Source: Channallabes apus | Taxonomy: Eukaryota > Chordata > Actinopteri > Siluriformes > Clariidae | Assembly: GCA_030522415.1 (NCBI GenBank) | Contig: CM060131.1 | Span: 6,745,203-6,809,202 of the forward strand | DNA: 64,000 bases | Direction of reading: 5' to 3' | Part shown: one piece after another, positions 32,736 through 45,340 of the stretch | Layout of the letters: every line of letters begins with the position of its first letter | Position numbering within the stretch: position 1 is the first letter of the stretch | The notes under the pieces: generated by a model | The model's database searches: none | What the model saw: only the letters and a program-made list of their open reading frames with translations | Told to the model about the DNA's origin: nothing | Program-made: the position numbers and the translations under genes

Positions 32736-33385
32736 CAATATTTCTTCACCTAAGTTAAAAGTAATTAGATGGGAAATTTAGTTACACAAATAATTTTTTG
32801 TAAAAAATCTAACAACATACTGTATTCCGAGTTAGAAGTTGATACTGTTGAATGATTAGACTTGTCATTAAACTTACACATATGAAATTTCTTTTAGGTT
32901 CCAATAGTAAATGTTGTGAGCAATACTTTTTATTTTAGAAACTCAAAAAAAAAAATCCAACAAAATGTAAACGTAGAATTACTTGATTGTTTAGACATGG
33001 TTCCTCTGTCACTAAACCTTCACGCTTTAAAGATCTGTTAAGCATCAAGGCTATGTGTTATTTATAATGTCGTTTAAGAAACCATTCAGAAAAACTAATA
33101 CATCTTGGGCAATAGTTTTTGTTCTCAAAGGTTTTGTCTTCCATTACAATATTTCTCCACCTATGAAAGTTAATTAGTTCACAAATTATTTCTTTTTAAA
33201 AAATGTATTTGAGTTAAGAAGTTGATAACTGTTGAATGATTAGACTTGATTCCTCTGTCATTAAACTTACATTTATGACATTTCTTTTAGTTTCTTTTAG
33301 TAATAATTTTTTTTCAGAAACTTAAAAAAAAAAAACATTAACAAAATGTAAAAATAGACGTTCTTGATTGTTTAGACTTGGTTCC
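32736..33385 (+). repeat. ~410-bp degenerate tandem repeat, two units
   Basis: Units starting AATATTTCTCCACC at about 32737 and 33147 share GTTGAATGATTAGACTTG and AACAAAATGTAAA blocks. The second unit is cut by the BEL/Pao LTR at about 33389. Confidence 0.65.
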
Positions 33386-33388
33386 CCG

Positions 33389-34000
33389 TGTAAGAGCCAT
33401 ATCGTACTTGTTATGAATTTGTTGTTGTGTTTATTTTATTTTATTTTATTTGTTGTTATTTCATTTATTCTACCTTGTTCTATTCATTAGTAAAGCATTA
33501 AGCATTAAGTTTGTTACATACAGTAAGCCATAAGCTTTGAATTTCTTAGTTATGCATCCATTTTGACAATCGTAGGTTGGTCTGTGATGTCATTCCACTA
33601 TTACATGCATTTGTATGACTGTCATATGACAGAGAGTTCAGTTTAGATGCGGAAGGCTATGGAAACACAAGCGTTTGACCGTGAGCTCCCGGTAAGCTAA
33701 GAATGTAAGATACAACAACTAGGTTGTTGTAACCGTAAGCTCCCGTAAGTAGAGATATACAACAAGAGTGTTGTTATATACGTAAGCTAAGAGTGTAATT
33801 TACAAGATACAGCAAATAGCTTGTTGTAAAAGTCAGAGATTTGAAAGATGCAGCAACTGGTGTGTGTAATCACAGTGGATTTACTCAAGACGACTGTATG
33901 AAGTGTTGATTCTTTGATGCTGACAAATAAACTACAAGAGACAAAGAGATCAGACTTCTGTTGTGTGAGTGAAACTTTAAACCAGAGCTACGTGTCAAAA
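33389..34000 (+). repeat. Putative 5' LTR of the BEL/Pao element
   Basis: Begins TGTAAGAGCC where the tandem repeat is interrupted and ends about CTACGTGTCA before a TGGTGAAAT stretch that may be the primer site. It contains short repeated motifs (GTAAGCTAAGA, CAACAA...TTGTTGT). No second LTR survives for comparison. Confidence 0.45.
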
Positions 34001-34104
34001 CTGGTGAAATAATATGACTGCATCTACATAAAGTCAAAAGCTTTCCGCTGTTTCAACGAAAACAAGTGAACGCTGAAAGGAAAAGGAAAAGAGAATAGCG
34101 CGCC

Positions 34105-35810
34105 TTGAACTTCACCATGCCGACCAACGTGGACGACGCTCCCAGCACTTGGCTGGGGAGCCTAACGGCGCTCCACGAGATGAACAGAAAGAACCTCAAT
34201 GAGGCGCTGGATGCAAGAAAAGGCAAGCGAATTCGACGGAATGCAATGCCTACTGCATTAAAGACGCCTATGAACTATGCACGTAAGTTAGACATCGTTG
34301 AAACTGAGTACAGACCCGAATACGGGAAGCTGAGAGAGGACTTCATGAGAAGTAACGTTGATGTGCTTGTGTACACTCATAAAGACGAACACAAACGCGA
34401 TCAGGTCGCCTGCGGCGCACCTGAGGCTCAAGGCCGCACAGAATTCATAGCTAAGGTGGGCGCTGGATAGCGGACACCAAGGACACTAAGGGCCACTCTA
34501 TGACGTCGCGAACATTCGAAGATGTCCCGCCGGACGACAGCGTGTCACAGCTAACGGCAGCATCCAAAAGGTCTGTAACTTCTACATCATCCTCAGCCCG
34601 ACTGAAGAAAGAAGAAGCCGACAGAGCAGCTCTGTTGGCAAAGGCTGCAACCTTGGATGAACATCTCCAATTAGAAATGGAGGAAGCACAACTAAAGACA
34701 TGACTAGAAATGGAGGAAGCACAATTAAAGGCACAACTAAAGACACGACTAGAAATGGAGGAAGCACAACTAAAGGCACAACTAAAGGCGAAAAGAGAAA
34801 GGCTGGAAAGCAAAATGGCGCTCGCTATGCATGATGCCAAATTAAGAGTGCTTCAACGTCAAGGTCGCAAATACAACAGCCGATCGCCCAAGAGAACCAG
34901 CGCACTCATTGAATCGAGCAGCGCGCATCTGAGCAGCGCACACTATCACCTTTCCAACTCAACATGCAACAGCTGAGCGGAGCCTGCGAACGAGAGCGCA
35001 CTCATTGAATCGAGCAGCGCGCGTCCGAGCAGCGCGCACTCTCACCTTTCCAACTCAACAGGTAACAGCCGAGCGCAGCCTGCGAACGAGAGCGCAGTCA
35101 CTGAATCGAGCAATGCGCACCTAAGCAGTACGTACTCTACGGACCTGGAGGCCGCAACCAGCGACAGAAAACCCAGTCACACATCCCTTCAAGGACCCAA
35201 ACAAAAGGGCCAAGGAAAACCTAGAGTCAGCGTCGCAAATGAGGACAGACAGGTTCGTAAAATTCACAAAGACTTGATTACAATGAAGAATGCCAGTACA
35301 TTACCTGTCAGCGCCTTCACTAAACCGTGCGCACATTTCAAAGGGGAGCATATCTTAGACGATTGCTTCCAATTTAATGATAAGACATACAAAGACAAAG
35401 TAGAATTCTTAAAAAGAAACGGATTCTGTTTAGGATGTTTAAGAAAGGGTCATTTATGGAAAGACTGCACTAGAAAAATTATATGTGCATTGTGTTCAAA
35501 GCCACATCCACGCATGCTACACATAGCAGTGCCAGACACGGCGCAGTCAGTTACGAGCGCCCACAGAAACGAAACTGAAAGTGACACAACAAATACACCA
35601 CCTGCTGTGAGTACACCAAATGCGCTCACTGGGGCTGGAGATAATTGCATCCTCCCCATTGTACACGTTAAGATAAAGTCCAAGAAAAAGGACACAATAG
35701 TAGAAGCCATGTACTATCAAGTGAGAGTCCCCGAGAAGGACACAGATCTGCTGCGCTTCCTATGGTGGCCGAACAGAGATGTGAAGCAAAAGTTGAATAT
35801 AAAATGGTAG
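34105..35810 (+). pseudogene. BEL/Pao gag-protease region, broken
   Basis: Capsid-type polyprotein of a BEL/Pao LTR retrotransposon. 34105-34470 is the gag start. 34500-34976 is a coiled-coil-like region with repeated MEEAQLKAQLK units, broken by a stop near 34700. 35274-35810 has a Cys-His nucleic-acid-binding region (CAHFKGEHILDDC, CLGCLRKGHLWKDC, CALCSKPHPRMLH). The same frame runs into NCILPIVHVKIK, the start of the protease, and then jumps to reverse transcriptase text (VRVPEKDTDLLRFLWW). The protease core and part of RT have therefore been deleted. Confidence 0.85.
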
Positions 35811-36085
35811 TTCATCTGTTCGGTGCAAAATCGTCGCCTAGCGTTGCTAACTACACCCTCAGAAAGACAGCAGAAGAAAACCGCAGCATTGCACCTGCTG
35901 TGGCAGTCAATACAGTGCTTAAAAACTTTTATGTAGACGACTGCCTGAAATCCGTTTCAAGTCACGACCAAGCAGTCGCCCTATACAATGATCTCACAAG
36001 TCTCTGTGCAAGCGGAGGGTTTAACCTCACTAAATGGGCAAGCAATAGCCGTGCCCTACTGACTGTCATTCCCGAGAGCGAAAGG
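35762..36085 (+). pseudogene. BEL/Pao reverse transcriptase fragment
   Basis: Continues the RT in another frame: VHLFGAKSSPSVANY, the catalytic box YVDD (about 35930-35941), and SGGFNLTKWASNS. It ends at about IPESER where an unrelated repeat begins. RNase H, integrase and the 3' LTR are missing. Confidence 0.85.
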
Positions 36086-36086
36086 A

Positions 36087-36790
36087 TTCAATTCAATTCA
36101 ATTCAATTTTATTTATATAGCGCTTTTAACAATGGTCTAACATTGTCTCAAAGCAGCTTCACAAAAATTAAAGAAATTTAACAAAAAAATTAAAAATAAT
36201 AATAATAATAGAAAAGAAAATTATTGGAAGTGTAGATGTGTGAGAAAAATGTTCAGATAATAATAATGAGACAAATTAATGAAATTTCTCTGATGAGCAA
36301 GCCAAGGGTGACGGCGATGGTGGCAAGGAAAAACTCCCTGAGATGGCATTAGGAAGAAACCTTGAGAGGAACCAGACTCAACAGGGAACCCATCCTCATT
36401 TGGGCGATAACAGATAGAAATGATATAACATCTTGTGTGTTGTGCAGGTGAAAATTCAATATGACAGAAATTATTTAAATTGACATGAAGACCAGTTCAG
36501 CATAGGGATGAGTCAGTAGGTGCAGAGGGCAGATGAGGTCACTGGAAGCACTCTGGATCACTGGAAGAACAGGAGCAGCATGTGTAGCTCCAACCATCAT
36601 AAAGCTGAATCCAGCTGGAGCTGGTCCTTTTCTGGATGCCTCAGGAACCTCGCAGGGTCGGCCTTTGTCTACTGAAGCTGGCAAAATCTCCCGATGCCTC
36701 GGGATGGGTAGAGAAATACAGAACAGATGGGGAGAATTAGCGTAGTTGCCATTCGGTATAGGTGTACTGGAGTATGAGATTATGGGATGA
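36087..36790 (+). repeat. Common teleost interspersed repeat
   Basis: Starts (ATTCA)n TTTTATTTATATAGCGCTTT and contains GGCAAGGAAAAACTCCCTGAG and AACCAGACTCAACAGGGAACC, a sequence seen widely in fish. Probably retroelement-derived. It truncates the BEL/Pao element. Confidence 0.6.
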
Positions 36791-36897
36791 GTTACAGATG
36801 TCGCCATTAAAAACCTGCGTTTCGAGAAAAGGGATCCCGTGACTTGCCGCGGCTTTGCGCGGCTGCGTGCGGGAAGCTGTGAACATGCCCTTCATTA

Positions 36898-36912
36898 CCT
36901 GTAGGGGGCAGT
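36898..36912 (+). promoter_or_regulatory. CTCF-like motif
   Basis: CCTGTAGGGGGCAGT, a strong CTCF-core match beside the X left end and a CpG-rich patch. Confidence 0.4.
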
Positions 36913-37532
36913 CGTGTTTCAGTCTGAAGTATTGTGTGTCTACTGAAGCCGAAAATGTGTGCAAATTAAACTGCGCATGCGTGTTTGGAGTCGCTGTGCC
37001 CGCGCTGTGTATCAGTCGGTTGGGAATCATCACGGAGGTTACAACACGGCGTGGCTGCAGCTGGAGTTTGTCGTGTTCGAGGTAAGTTTAGCTTTCTTTT
37101 TTGGATGTGATTCTCGCTTCCATGACTCCCAATTAATGTTCATCTTAATCTCAGGACGTACAATTAGCAATTTCAGGTTTTAATAGTGTGGAGATTCACA
37201 AAACACCGTTTTCGTGTAAAAACCTGAACCTACGGAGCCCCCATGGGTCCTGTGGTAAATAAATAAATAAAATAATAACGAACCGAGCGCGCGGATTAAT
37301 ACACCGAGATGTGTGTTTCTTACCCCCACCCCGAGTGAAAACGGCGTGTTCAGACAAAGGCTCGCCAGTTAGATGCCATTTCTGAACAAACTGAGTCGTG
37401 TTTGTTAAAGCATTAAATGGTAAAAGAGCACTAGCAATAAACGTTTTTTTTTCTGAAGCCGAACTTTATTAATGAGTTACGAGTAAAGAACCTGTACATA
37501 TGTTCATACAGTATTGACAGCAGCTCTAATTT

Positions 37533-38510
37533 ACTGCGGTAAAGCCAGCCGCGGTTCAGAAAAACACGGTCAAGCCAGCCGCGATTGATTTTAGTGCGCG
37601 CGCATATTACAGTGATTACGGTAGTTTCATGAACAACACAGAGAGAATGCCCCATATCTGAAAAATGCTGCAGTAAAATAGTTTCATATGTGTGTATATA
37701 GTATGGGACGTCCTGAATAAGAACTGATCATTGTTTTTTTCTACTTATTAGAAATGGGGTCTTTATACCCCTTTGAAATGTAATAATGCCCCATATCTGA
37801 AAAATGCTGCAGTAAAATAGTTTCATATGTGGTGTGTATATAGTATGGGACGTCCTGAATAAGAACTGATCATTGTTTTTTTCTACTTTTTTTTTTTTTA
37901 TCATATAATGTGTGTACATTATATGGGATAAAAACTGACCATGGCGTTTTATACTTACTAGAATTTATTTTTTCATAGGTCTCTGAAGTGAAATAAAGGC
38001 ATTTTATTTAACTTTTTTTCCCCATTGTGAACATTTGTTTATTTGACCTCTCTTCCAAAGCAGACGTTAATCCTCATTATAGAAAACATTCATTGAAGAA
38101 TAACTGCTACTTTTGAACAGTAAAACAAAATAAAAATCAATTCTGGTATTTAGAAAGACTAAATACATTATTTTGTCTGTTTTCTACGAATTCTGCTGTA
38201 ACTTATCTACATAAAACAATTATTTGAATGGTGAATATTTAAGAAAAATATTGTAACAGACAACCGTCAAAGACACCAATAAATAACACGGATATTAAAG
38301 CAGAAACGCAAATAAATAAGCAAGTAAAAATTGACGAGCATGTTGTATTAACTCTCAGTCCTGGGCGTCTAAATGAAAAGCGCTCTGAAAGCGCGTTGTC
38401 TCTGTGTTGGTCCTGAAACTACCGTAATCACTGTAATATGTGCGCACACTAAAATCAATCGCGGCTGGCTTGACCGTGTTTTTCTGAACCGCGGCTGGCT
38501 TTACCGCAGT
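37533..38510. mobile_element. 978-bp non-autonomous DNA transposon, 8-bp TSD
   Basis: Perfect 8-bp duplication TCTAATTT (37525-37532 and 38511-38518). Terminal inverted repeats of about 110 bp begin ACTGCGGTAAAGCCAGCCGC and contain AAGCCAGCCGCG twice. There is no ORF. Internally a ~137-bp segment (37649-37785) is tandemly repeated at 37786-37900. An 8-bp TSD suits hAT or P-like superfamilies; the terminus is not one I recognise. Confidence 0.85.
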
Positions 38511-38815
38511 TCTAATTTGTCTAAATCGCATTGCAGACAATAAAAATAAGTCGAGTCATCCTGTGACCCTGCATGCTTAATCTTTGCACACATGATTCTT
38601 GCTTCTCACTTTTTCCTTAATCCCTCACTGTTCTATCTTGTATTTTCTAACGGTGTCAGAAACTTTGTGTTAGTAGCACTGCTTGACATGCTTGATGCCT
38701 TCCTCTTTTGTAATTTGCTTTGGATAAAGGCAAACTTACAAAAGATGAAGAAATGCCTAAGTGTAGTTGTACGAATAAAAGATTATGTAATGATACAATG
38801 TAAATATTTTCACAG

Positions 38816-38872
38816 AAACAAAGTGTAAAGATGAGACGTGAATCTGAAGAGGATCTCTTTGATGATTGCCTG
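38816..38872 (+). pseudogene. SAMD3-like copy: internal exon candidate
   Basis: 57-base exon between TTTTCACAG and GTAAAG, open in phase 0 and reading KQSVKMRRESEEDLFDDCL. It lies 410 bases before the terminal exon of the same decayed gene. Confidence 0.35.
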
Positions 38873-39282
38873 GTAAAGCATTGTTTTCTTATTAATTATA
38901 CAATTTATTAATACCTTGAATATAGTGTTTGTTGTATTGGACAGAAGCATATAAATGCAAATGAATATATAAATATGAGTAATTCTTGAACTAATTTTCA
39001 TGTTTGGACTAACCCTTTAAATACAAACTCAGCATTCATCATAGGATTTCCTGACACTGTAAAGCCATCTCATGCCATGTTTTACTGATGCAAGATTAGT
39101 GCTAAAGCAATTTAACCCAAGTTTAACAATATGAAGTATATGAAGTGATGGTCATTTTTTTATTATCATTTATTTTTATTATTATTTTTTTCTCAATGAA
39201 GTCAGCACAGGTTGAAGCAATTCAGATTTTTTTTTGTTTCTCAAAATAAATGATTTATTTTCTTGTAAATTTTATGCAGGGG

Positions 39283-39458
39283 GACAGACGAAGTGACACC
39301 TTCTTAAAATCCTTGTCGTCCGTGCTGTTGAAGGGGAAGAACCGGTTGGTGTATCCATAATCCTTGAAGGAGAGGCTATTTTCAGAAAGTTCTTCTAGAA
39401 CTTGATGGGATTAAGCTATCACCAAAAGTGCAAGCTTTAAAGATGAAGTTATCATCTT
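39283..39458 (+). pseudogene. SAMD3-like copy: terminal exon, deleted
   Basis: After a TTTTATGCAG acceptor this matches the exon at 57753-57992, but lacks two segments (about 9 and 50 bases), which destroys the frame. The 3' untranslated tail follows to about 40190. Confidence 0.6.
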
Positions 39459-40873
39459 AAAACATTTGATTTGGCTTGACTACAAGTGTTTACATGTTGT
39501 GTTTACATGTTCAGCTTAAAATGTTTTCATGCATTAAGGTTTCAATGGCATACTTTTAAGTGCACTAGTCCAGAGTGCTGATTTGAAAGTTGCAACTTCA
39601 CTGCTTCAGAGGGCTATTATGTTTTAACGTTTATTCTACAGTTTGTTTAAAGTATTTTCTGCTGCATTTTATTTCTAAATGAATGCTGTATTTTATTTAT
39701 TTATTATTTTACACAATTTTGTTTAAAACAAGTATTTCAGGCCCTGGTGCCGTGCAGTTTTTTTCTATGGATGCAAAATTTAGCTGAATGCACTTTTATT
39801 AAAAAGACAACTTGGATCTAGACTGTGAATGTCACAAATATTTGGTAATGTTGGTGAATAAACTGTTTAATTATATTTTAGTTGTGTGATTTATGAAAGA
39901 TATAGATGAAATAATTACTTAAGTTTCTTTCCAAAACATAAATTAGCAATGTTTACATTATTATAGGGAGTAATATAAATTGATAAAACCAAGTAAGGGA
40001 TAATCTCACAAAACAAAATGATAGTAATTTCATAAAATCAAGGTTCCTGCTGATACAACAATGCATTAACTTTAGATTTATTTAAAATAATCAAGTAATT
40101 TGTGCATTAAGTATAATTATGTAACTTTTACTTGATTTATTTTATTGTTAATTTAATTAAGTAGATTTTACCTGACAATTACGGGTGAGTTTGTTTGTAG
40201 CATGCAGTAAAGTGTATGTGACACAAAAATATATATTTGTAATATCGTGCAATCTCTGCTATCCGCTAGCAAACTTGAGCGATTCTTTTATTTTTTATAT
40301 AATATAAAGTATGTTTACAGTATAAACTTTCTATGTACGGGTCCAATCAGAAAAATTTAACCAGAAAACAGCATATTACATTGATTACATTGGCCTGAGG
40401 CTGGACAATGGAATAAACTGTGGGATAAACTGTAGAACTGAACAGAATTTTTTTTTCCATGTGACTTGAAAAGCCTTCCATCTAGTTAAATATAAATATT
40501 AAAACTCTGATCATGTTATCTAGTTTAATTTCGTGTTTTCTCTACATAAATAAGACAGTAGGTTCTCTATTCAACCCCTTAAAATTTCAAATGTAATCTA
40601 AAAATGGCCTAGCTTGTACAGGCTACTATACGCTCATCAGCAGTCGGCGCCCCGCTGTAACCAGCAGATCAAAGGAGCAGTTATCGGCTGACATGTAGCC
40701 TTCTGAGTTTGGAGACCCACAGAACCCCCACTGTAATTCCCCCATCTCACCTTTCATTCACATAAGGTGTGAAGTTTTCAAACCGGTTTCCGGGAATGGG
40801 GTAGAATTGGGGGGTTTTAAAACAAACGAGCAGGCGTCTCTGCCTAAAATGTTTTTCGCCAGCAAAACACCTT

Positions 40874-40877
40874 TCTC

Positions 40878-40957
<80 letters not shown>
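40874..40957 (+). repeat. CT and AT microsatellites
   Basis: (CT)n immediately followed by about 27 AT units. Confidence 0.9.
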
Positions 40958-40960
<3 letters not shown>

Positions 40961-40984
40961 ATTCAGGGCTATTTATGATGGAGA

Positions 40985-41450
40985 CACCTTTTTACGTTTT
41001 AAATATGTAAAACCTCAGCTGCGTGTATTCATTCACAGGCTGCAGCGCGCGCACAGAGAAATAGGAGACTGTGGTGTATGAGTGGATTGGAGAGAAGAGA
41101 GCTGTTCAGTTACTATAAAATATATATATATAAACATATGATCTTTTTGAGTTATAATGTTTTTTTTAATTATTCATAAGAAAACCTTTCAGTTTTGTAA
41201 ATATTCTAGTTATAGTGTGTTATGTTTTTCTTTAGGTTAAACGGTTTTGAGAATTAGACCATCCAGCTAAGATAAATATTATGTCGTTGATTGATAAAAT
41301 CTGGATTAAGGATAATTTATTTCATTTAATTTGTATTTTTCACCTCCCCCCCCTGAGGGATTGCCACCTTATTGTGGTCAGGGGGTTTGCGTGCCACAGT
41401 GACCTTAAGAGCTATACCAACAGGAGCTTAGTCTTTGGAGGTGGGGGATG
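40985..41450 (+). mobile_element. Family A fragment (left interior)
   Basis: Matches 6775-7180, including the CCCCCTGAGGG module, which here continues into GACCTTAAGAGCTATACCAACAGG. No terminal repeats. Confidence 0.6.
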
Positions 41451-41564
41451 CATGTTGAAATGCAGACTTTTTAACCCAAGACTATATAAGTTTTTACAGT
41501 ACTTAGATAAGGGGGAATCAAAAACTGCCCCCAAAAATGTTTTACTGCAAGTTTGAAAAACCCA

Positions 41565-41745
41565 CTCTCACATCACCTAACACACACACAAATTATTTGC
41601 AAACCGGTTTCACTGACACTTTGAGTGTAATTCATAAATTTACTGAACATATTCAAATAAACACACCATACGGCAAATAAATCATCTCAAAGCGTTTATT
41701 TTTTGGGTCATAAATGCAGTGTTCATTTTCATTCCTGTGTGTCCA
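41565..41745 (-). mobile_element. 3' fragment of the Tc1-like family
   Basis: Reverse complement matches 3390-3480 and 3750-3795. Too short to code. Confidence 0.5.
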
Positions 41746-42471
41746 CGTTACGTCAGAGGACATGCGCCGATGTTTATCACACATTCCAATAAGAGAGATT
41801 ACTCACTCCCAAAGGTTTTTTGCGCCGTATTTCGATTTTTAAAAAAAGTTGCTCATTTTCACCACGAACACGGATGAGTCTTCGGGTTTCCTCAGCCGTC
41901 CATATACAGAATATAAATTACAAAACTGTGGTCACGTTGCAATAAGTAAGAATAGTGTAAGCAAAACAATAGTGTATGGCCGTAAGCAAAACAAACAATG
42001 CGTTATCAAATGCTCGGCAAAATGCCGTGCTACTGAACTTTCATATTTGTTTGTAGCATGCAGTAAAGTGTATGTGACATAAAAATATATATTTGTAATA
42101 TTGTGCAATATGTGCTATCCGCTAGCAAACTTTAGCGATTTTTTTGCAAACGTTTCTTTACAGAACATCACCATAAACACAAACACAAGACTAAAGGTAA
42201 TATACATACAATGAAAACTTGTCATAAAAATCTTTATTAATGGCAAAAATGACTTAACATTTATGGGTCTGCTTGCTTGAGTGAGCAGCCATGTTGAAAA
42301 CTTCGCTTAGCCCTTCGTTTGAAGTGAGGTCCTGAAAAATCTTCATTTGGAGGGCTATCTGGCCCTTCCCCCCTCCCCCTACACCTCCAACCAAAAGAGA
42401 AATGAGACACCACTACCCCTGCACGTGAACGCGTCAAATGGAAGGGTAGGGAGAAGGGTTGGGATTCAGCC
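41745..42471. mobile_element. Harbinger-like element, truncated copy
   Basis: Matches 58855-59580 and ends GGGATTCAGCC followed by TTA (42472-42474). The left end has been lost in the rearrangement at 40195-41745. Confidence 0.55.
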
Positions 42472-42768
42472 TTAATATTGGAGCAATAAAATTTACTTAA
42501 AATCTGTGTCCAAATTGTTATGAGGATTTTATCAAGTAAATCTTACAAGTTCTTTTTTTCAGTGCATGGGTGAACACGATGTTTTAAGAATTTAATTATA
42601 TATATATATATATTTATTGTGTGTGTGTGTGTGTGTGACCGGTGCAACTCACACGTCCTATTCCATTGTCATTCATACTGCCGTAGTTTTTAGAGGCCTA
42701 AAAAAGCATTCGCTAGTAAGTAAGTAAATAAAAGACAAATGAATAAATAGTTTTAAATTATATATATA

Positions 42769-44303
42769 CAGGGGCGTAGATTTAGGGTGGACGGAGGGGA
42801 TGTGTCCCCACCAATATCCTCCGACCATTGAAATGTCCCCACCAATAATTTAATCCACTTTTTTTTTAATTGTTCTGTCAACATTAACCTAGACAGGCAG
42901 AAAGGGATAAATCACGTTCTCTCCTTGAGTCCTCCCGCCCCCAAAACACATATGAACATTGTGATTGGCTGTGCCTTTCCCTGCCATCATGTGATAGACG
43001 ATTGGCTGCGTTCAGACACAAGCAGCGCCAAATGCAGTGGACTCACATTCAGTACAGCAGGCCAGGATATAGTCTGTGAATACGGACGTAAAACTAACAG
43101 CAGATTAAACAGCTAAATGTAAAAGTATAAATATGATCCCTGTCAGTCTCCTAATCTAGTGACTGTTTGTCAGAAATCAGTATTGTGAAAGAAATTGATA
43201 AACTAATATACTAATATTGCCATATGGCTAGAATTTTGTTGACACCAATAGACAATCCACTTCAGAAAAATAGTTTTTAAAATGCATTCACTTACTTGGC
43301 GAACATTAATGATTTGATTCGAGGTTTGCACACTAAGACTCAGAAAAAGTGAAATAAAATGATTGCTATTTAAATGGCATGTGTTTATCCTGTTTTGTCA
43401 GGTAACAGAACCTAAACACCTGTGCTGTATATCAGACAGCGATGGAGAGAGTGTAGATTACACACAGGTGCTCTCTAGTCATTAGCACTCATCAGGCAAT
43501 GTCTATGGCCAACTGACTGCACTCAGACCAAAGGGGGCTGAATAATTACACACACCCCACTTTTCAGTTATTTATTTGTAAAAAAAAATTTTTTTGAAAT
43601 CATGTATGATTTTCGTTCCACTTCTCGCGTGTACACCACTTTGTATTGGTCTTTCACGTGGAATTCCAATAAAATTGATTCATGTTTGTGGCTGTAATGT
43701 GACAAAATGTGGAAAAGTTCACGGGGGGCGAATACTTTTGCAAGCCACTGTAGTTGTCCTGAGATTTAACATTGTTACCAATAATAGGCTGAGGCATTCT
43801 CTGTCCATGCTCATAAGGAATCCCTCAATGTTTTTCAATTAGGGGACAGAAGCAGATCAGCCATGTTGTAGTTCAGGTGAAGAGGCGAGTTCACAGGAGG
43901 TCAATCTGAATGTTGATTATACAGTATATAACATATAATATGTGTGCGTGTGTTATACATGTTGATTATACTAATATTTAGCATTATGAGGAGTGATAGG
44001 CTGAGGATGTAAGTGATTCATTAGTGTTTTTGGCAAAAGTTTTGAACTGACATTTCACTTTTTTGTCACGCTATTTCATCAGGTGGCAATGCTGTCCGGT
44101 CCTAGTGCAGTCAGAGGGGAAGAGTTAGGGTCAAAGCCATTGTTCACCCCCAAAAAAACTTTACTCACTATTTACTCCTTAAGTGGTTCCAAACTTTAAT
44201 GATTTTCTTTATTTTGTTGAATACAAAATAAGATATTGGGGAAAAAAGGGGATTGGGGGATGGGGTATTAGTTGGAGTCATAGGTAGCAAACCTACGCCC
44301 TTG
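42769..44303. mobile_element. hAT-like element copy 1
   Basis: Left CAGGGGCGTAGATTT and right (reverse complement) CAAGGGCGTAGGTTT. It is flanked by microsatellite DNA, so the target duplication cannot be read. It lacks about 550 bases present at 61300-61850 of copy 2. A Tc1-type 3' end is nested inside. Confidence 0.55.
43498..43751 (+). mobile_element. Nested Tc1-type 3' end
   Basis: GGGGGCTGAATAATTACACAC ... GCGAATACTTTTGCAAGCC followed by ACTGTA is the familiar 3' terminus of fish Tc1 elements. Non-coding; a second copy is at 60540-60803. Confidence 0.65.
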
Positions 44304-45016
44304 TGTGTGTGTGTGTGTGTGTGTATGTGTGTGTGTATGTGTGTGTATATATGGAAATATAATTAATATTTTCGTGTTTAATTACAAAAAAAAAACATTT
44401 TAATGGTTAGTGATTGTTGCAGACATTTACACTATTTTTGAGAACTATTAAGTTCTCCTTCAACGTGTCATAGCCGATAACTGCCCCTTTGAAGCCTTTG
44501 AATGGTGTTAAAAATACTTGCAAAACAAGTATTGCAGCCATACATTGGAGGTAACTTCTGAGGTGGTCAGTGATTGATGGCACGGTCGGTCGGAGGGGGT
44601 TGTGATCACACCTATAGATCTTTTGTTCTAGGCTGTCGGTCAAATATCTCTCCACTTGGAAGCAAAAACATGCAAGGGATTTCAGCATCTCGACGCACAT
44701 ACTAAGCTGTTTATAAAGTAGACACTGTTTGTTTTTTCATTTTGTAATCTTTCCCGTGTTTACCGTGTACTGTACAATGTATATTCATTTTTTAATGAAT
44801 TACTGTAAATAAACTACACATTCCGTTGATTTACCAGAAATGACTTTTCTGTTTTTTGTGTGTGCTAAACTAAACTTCAGGGTCAAAGTAATAGCGATTT
44901 TATTTGAAAAGTATTATATATTTACAATGCTGATAAGTTCAAGCTTAGATTCATATATAAACTGCTTCAAAGTCTTTCCGTGACCGCTGAAATCCGACAG
45001 ACGCAGGGCTCAAGGG

Positions 45017-45018
<2 letters not shown>

Positions 45019-45093
<75 letters not shown>

Positions 45094-45121
45094 CGCGCGT
45101 GTGTATGTGTGTGTGTGCGCT
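45019..45121 (+). repeat. Long GT/GC microsatellite
   Basis: About 45 dinucleotide units with GCGCGC interruptions. Confidence 0.9.
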
Positions 45122-45257
45122 GCAGCCTGTCCTATTTCAGCGGATTTTTCCTCTACCGCAGATCAGTTTATCAACTTGTAATATATACATTTTAGGATTA
45201 TATTAACATGTGCAGACATTTAAGGGTGCGCTGCCCTCTCTTGCCCCTGCGTAGAGC

Positions 45258-45319
<62 letters not shown>

Positions 45320-45340
45320 CTATCTATCTATCTATCTATT
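45258..45340 (+). repeat. CA and ATCT microsatellites
   Basis: (CA) about 29 units then (ATCT)5. Confidence 0.9.

Larger units (their letters stand above)
40195..41745. repeat. Rearranged segment absent from the paralogue
   Basis: Relative to 57.6-62.2 kb, this 1.55-kb block is extra. It contains a second copy of a 95-base piece (40195-40290, also 42045-42150), a reversed relative of 62240-62330 at 40600-40700, a microsatellite, family A material and a Tc1 fragment. Confidence 0.45.

Noticed and set aside
33640..33900. Short repeated GTAAGCTAAGA motifs as a CRISPR-like array
   Set aside because: Irregular spacing and vertebrate LTR context; no true repeat-spacer pattern.
40874..40957. Origin or scaffold attachment site in the AT tract
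   Set aside because: A simple (CT)n(AT)n microsatellite explains it.
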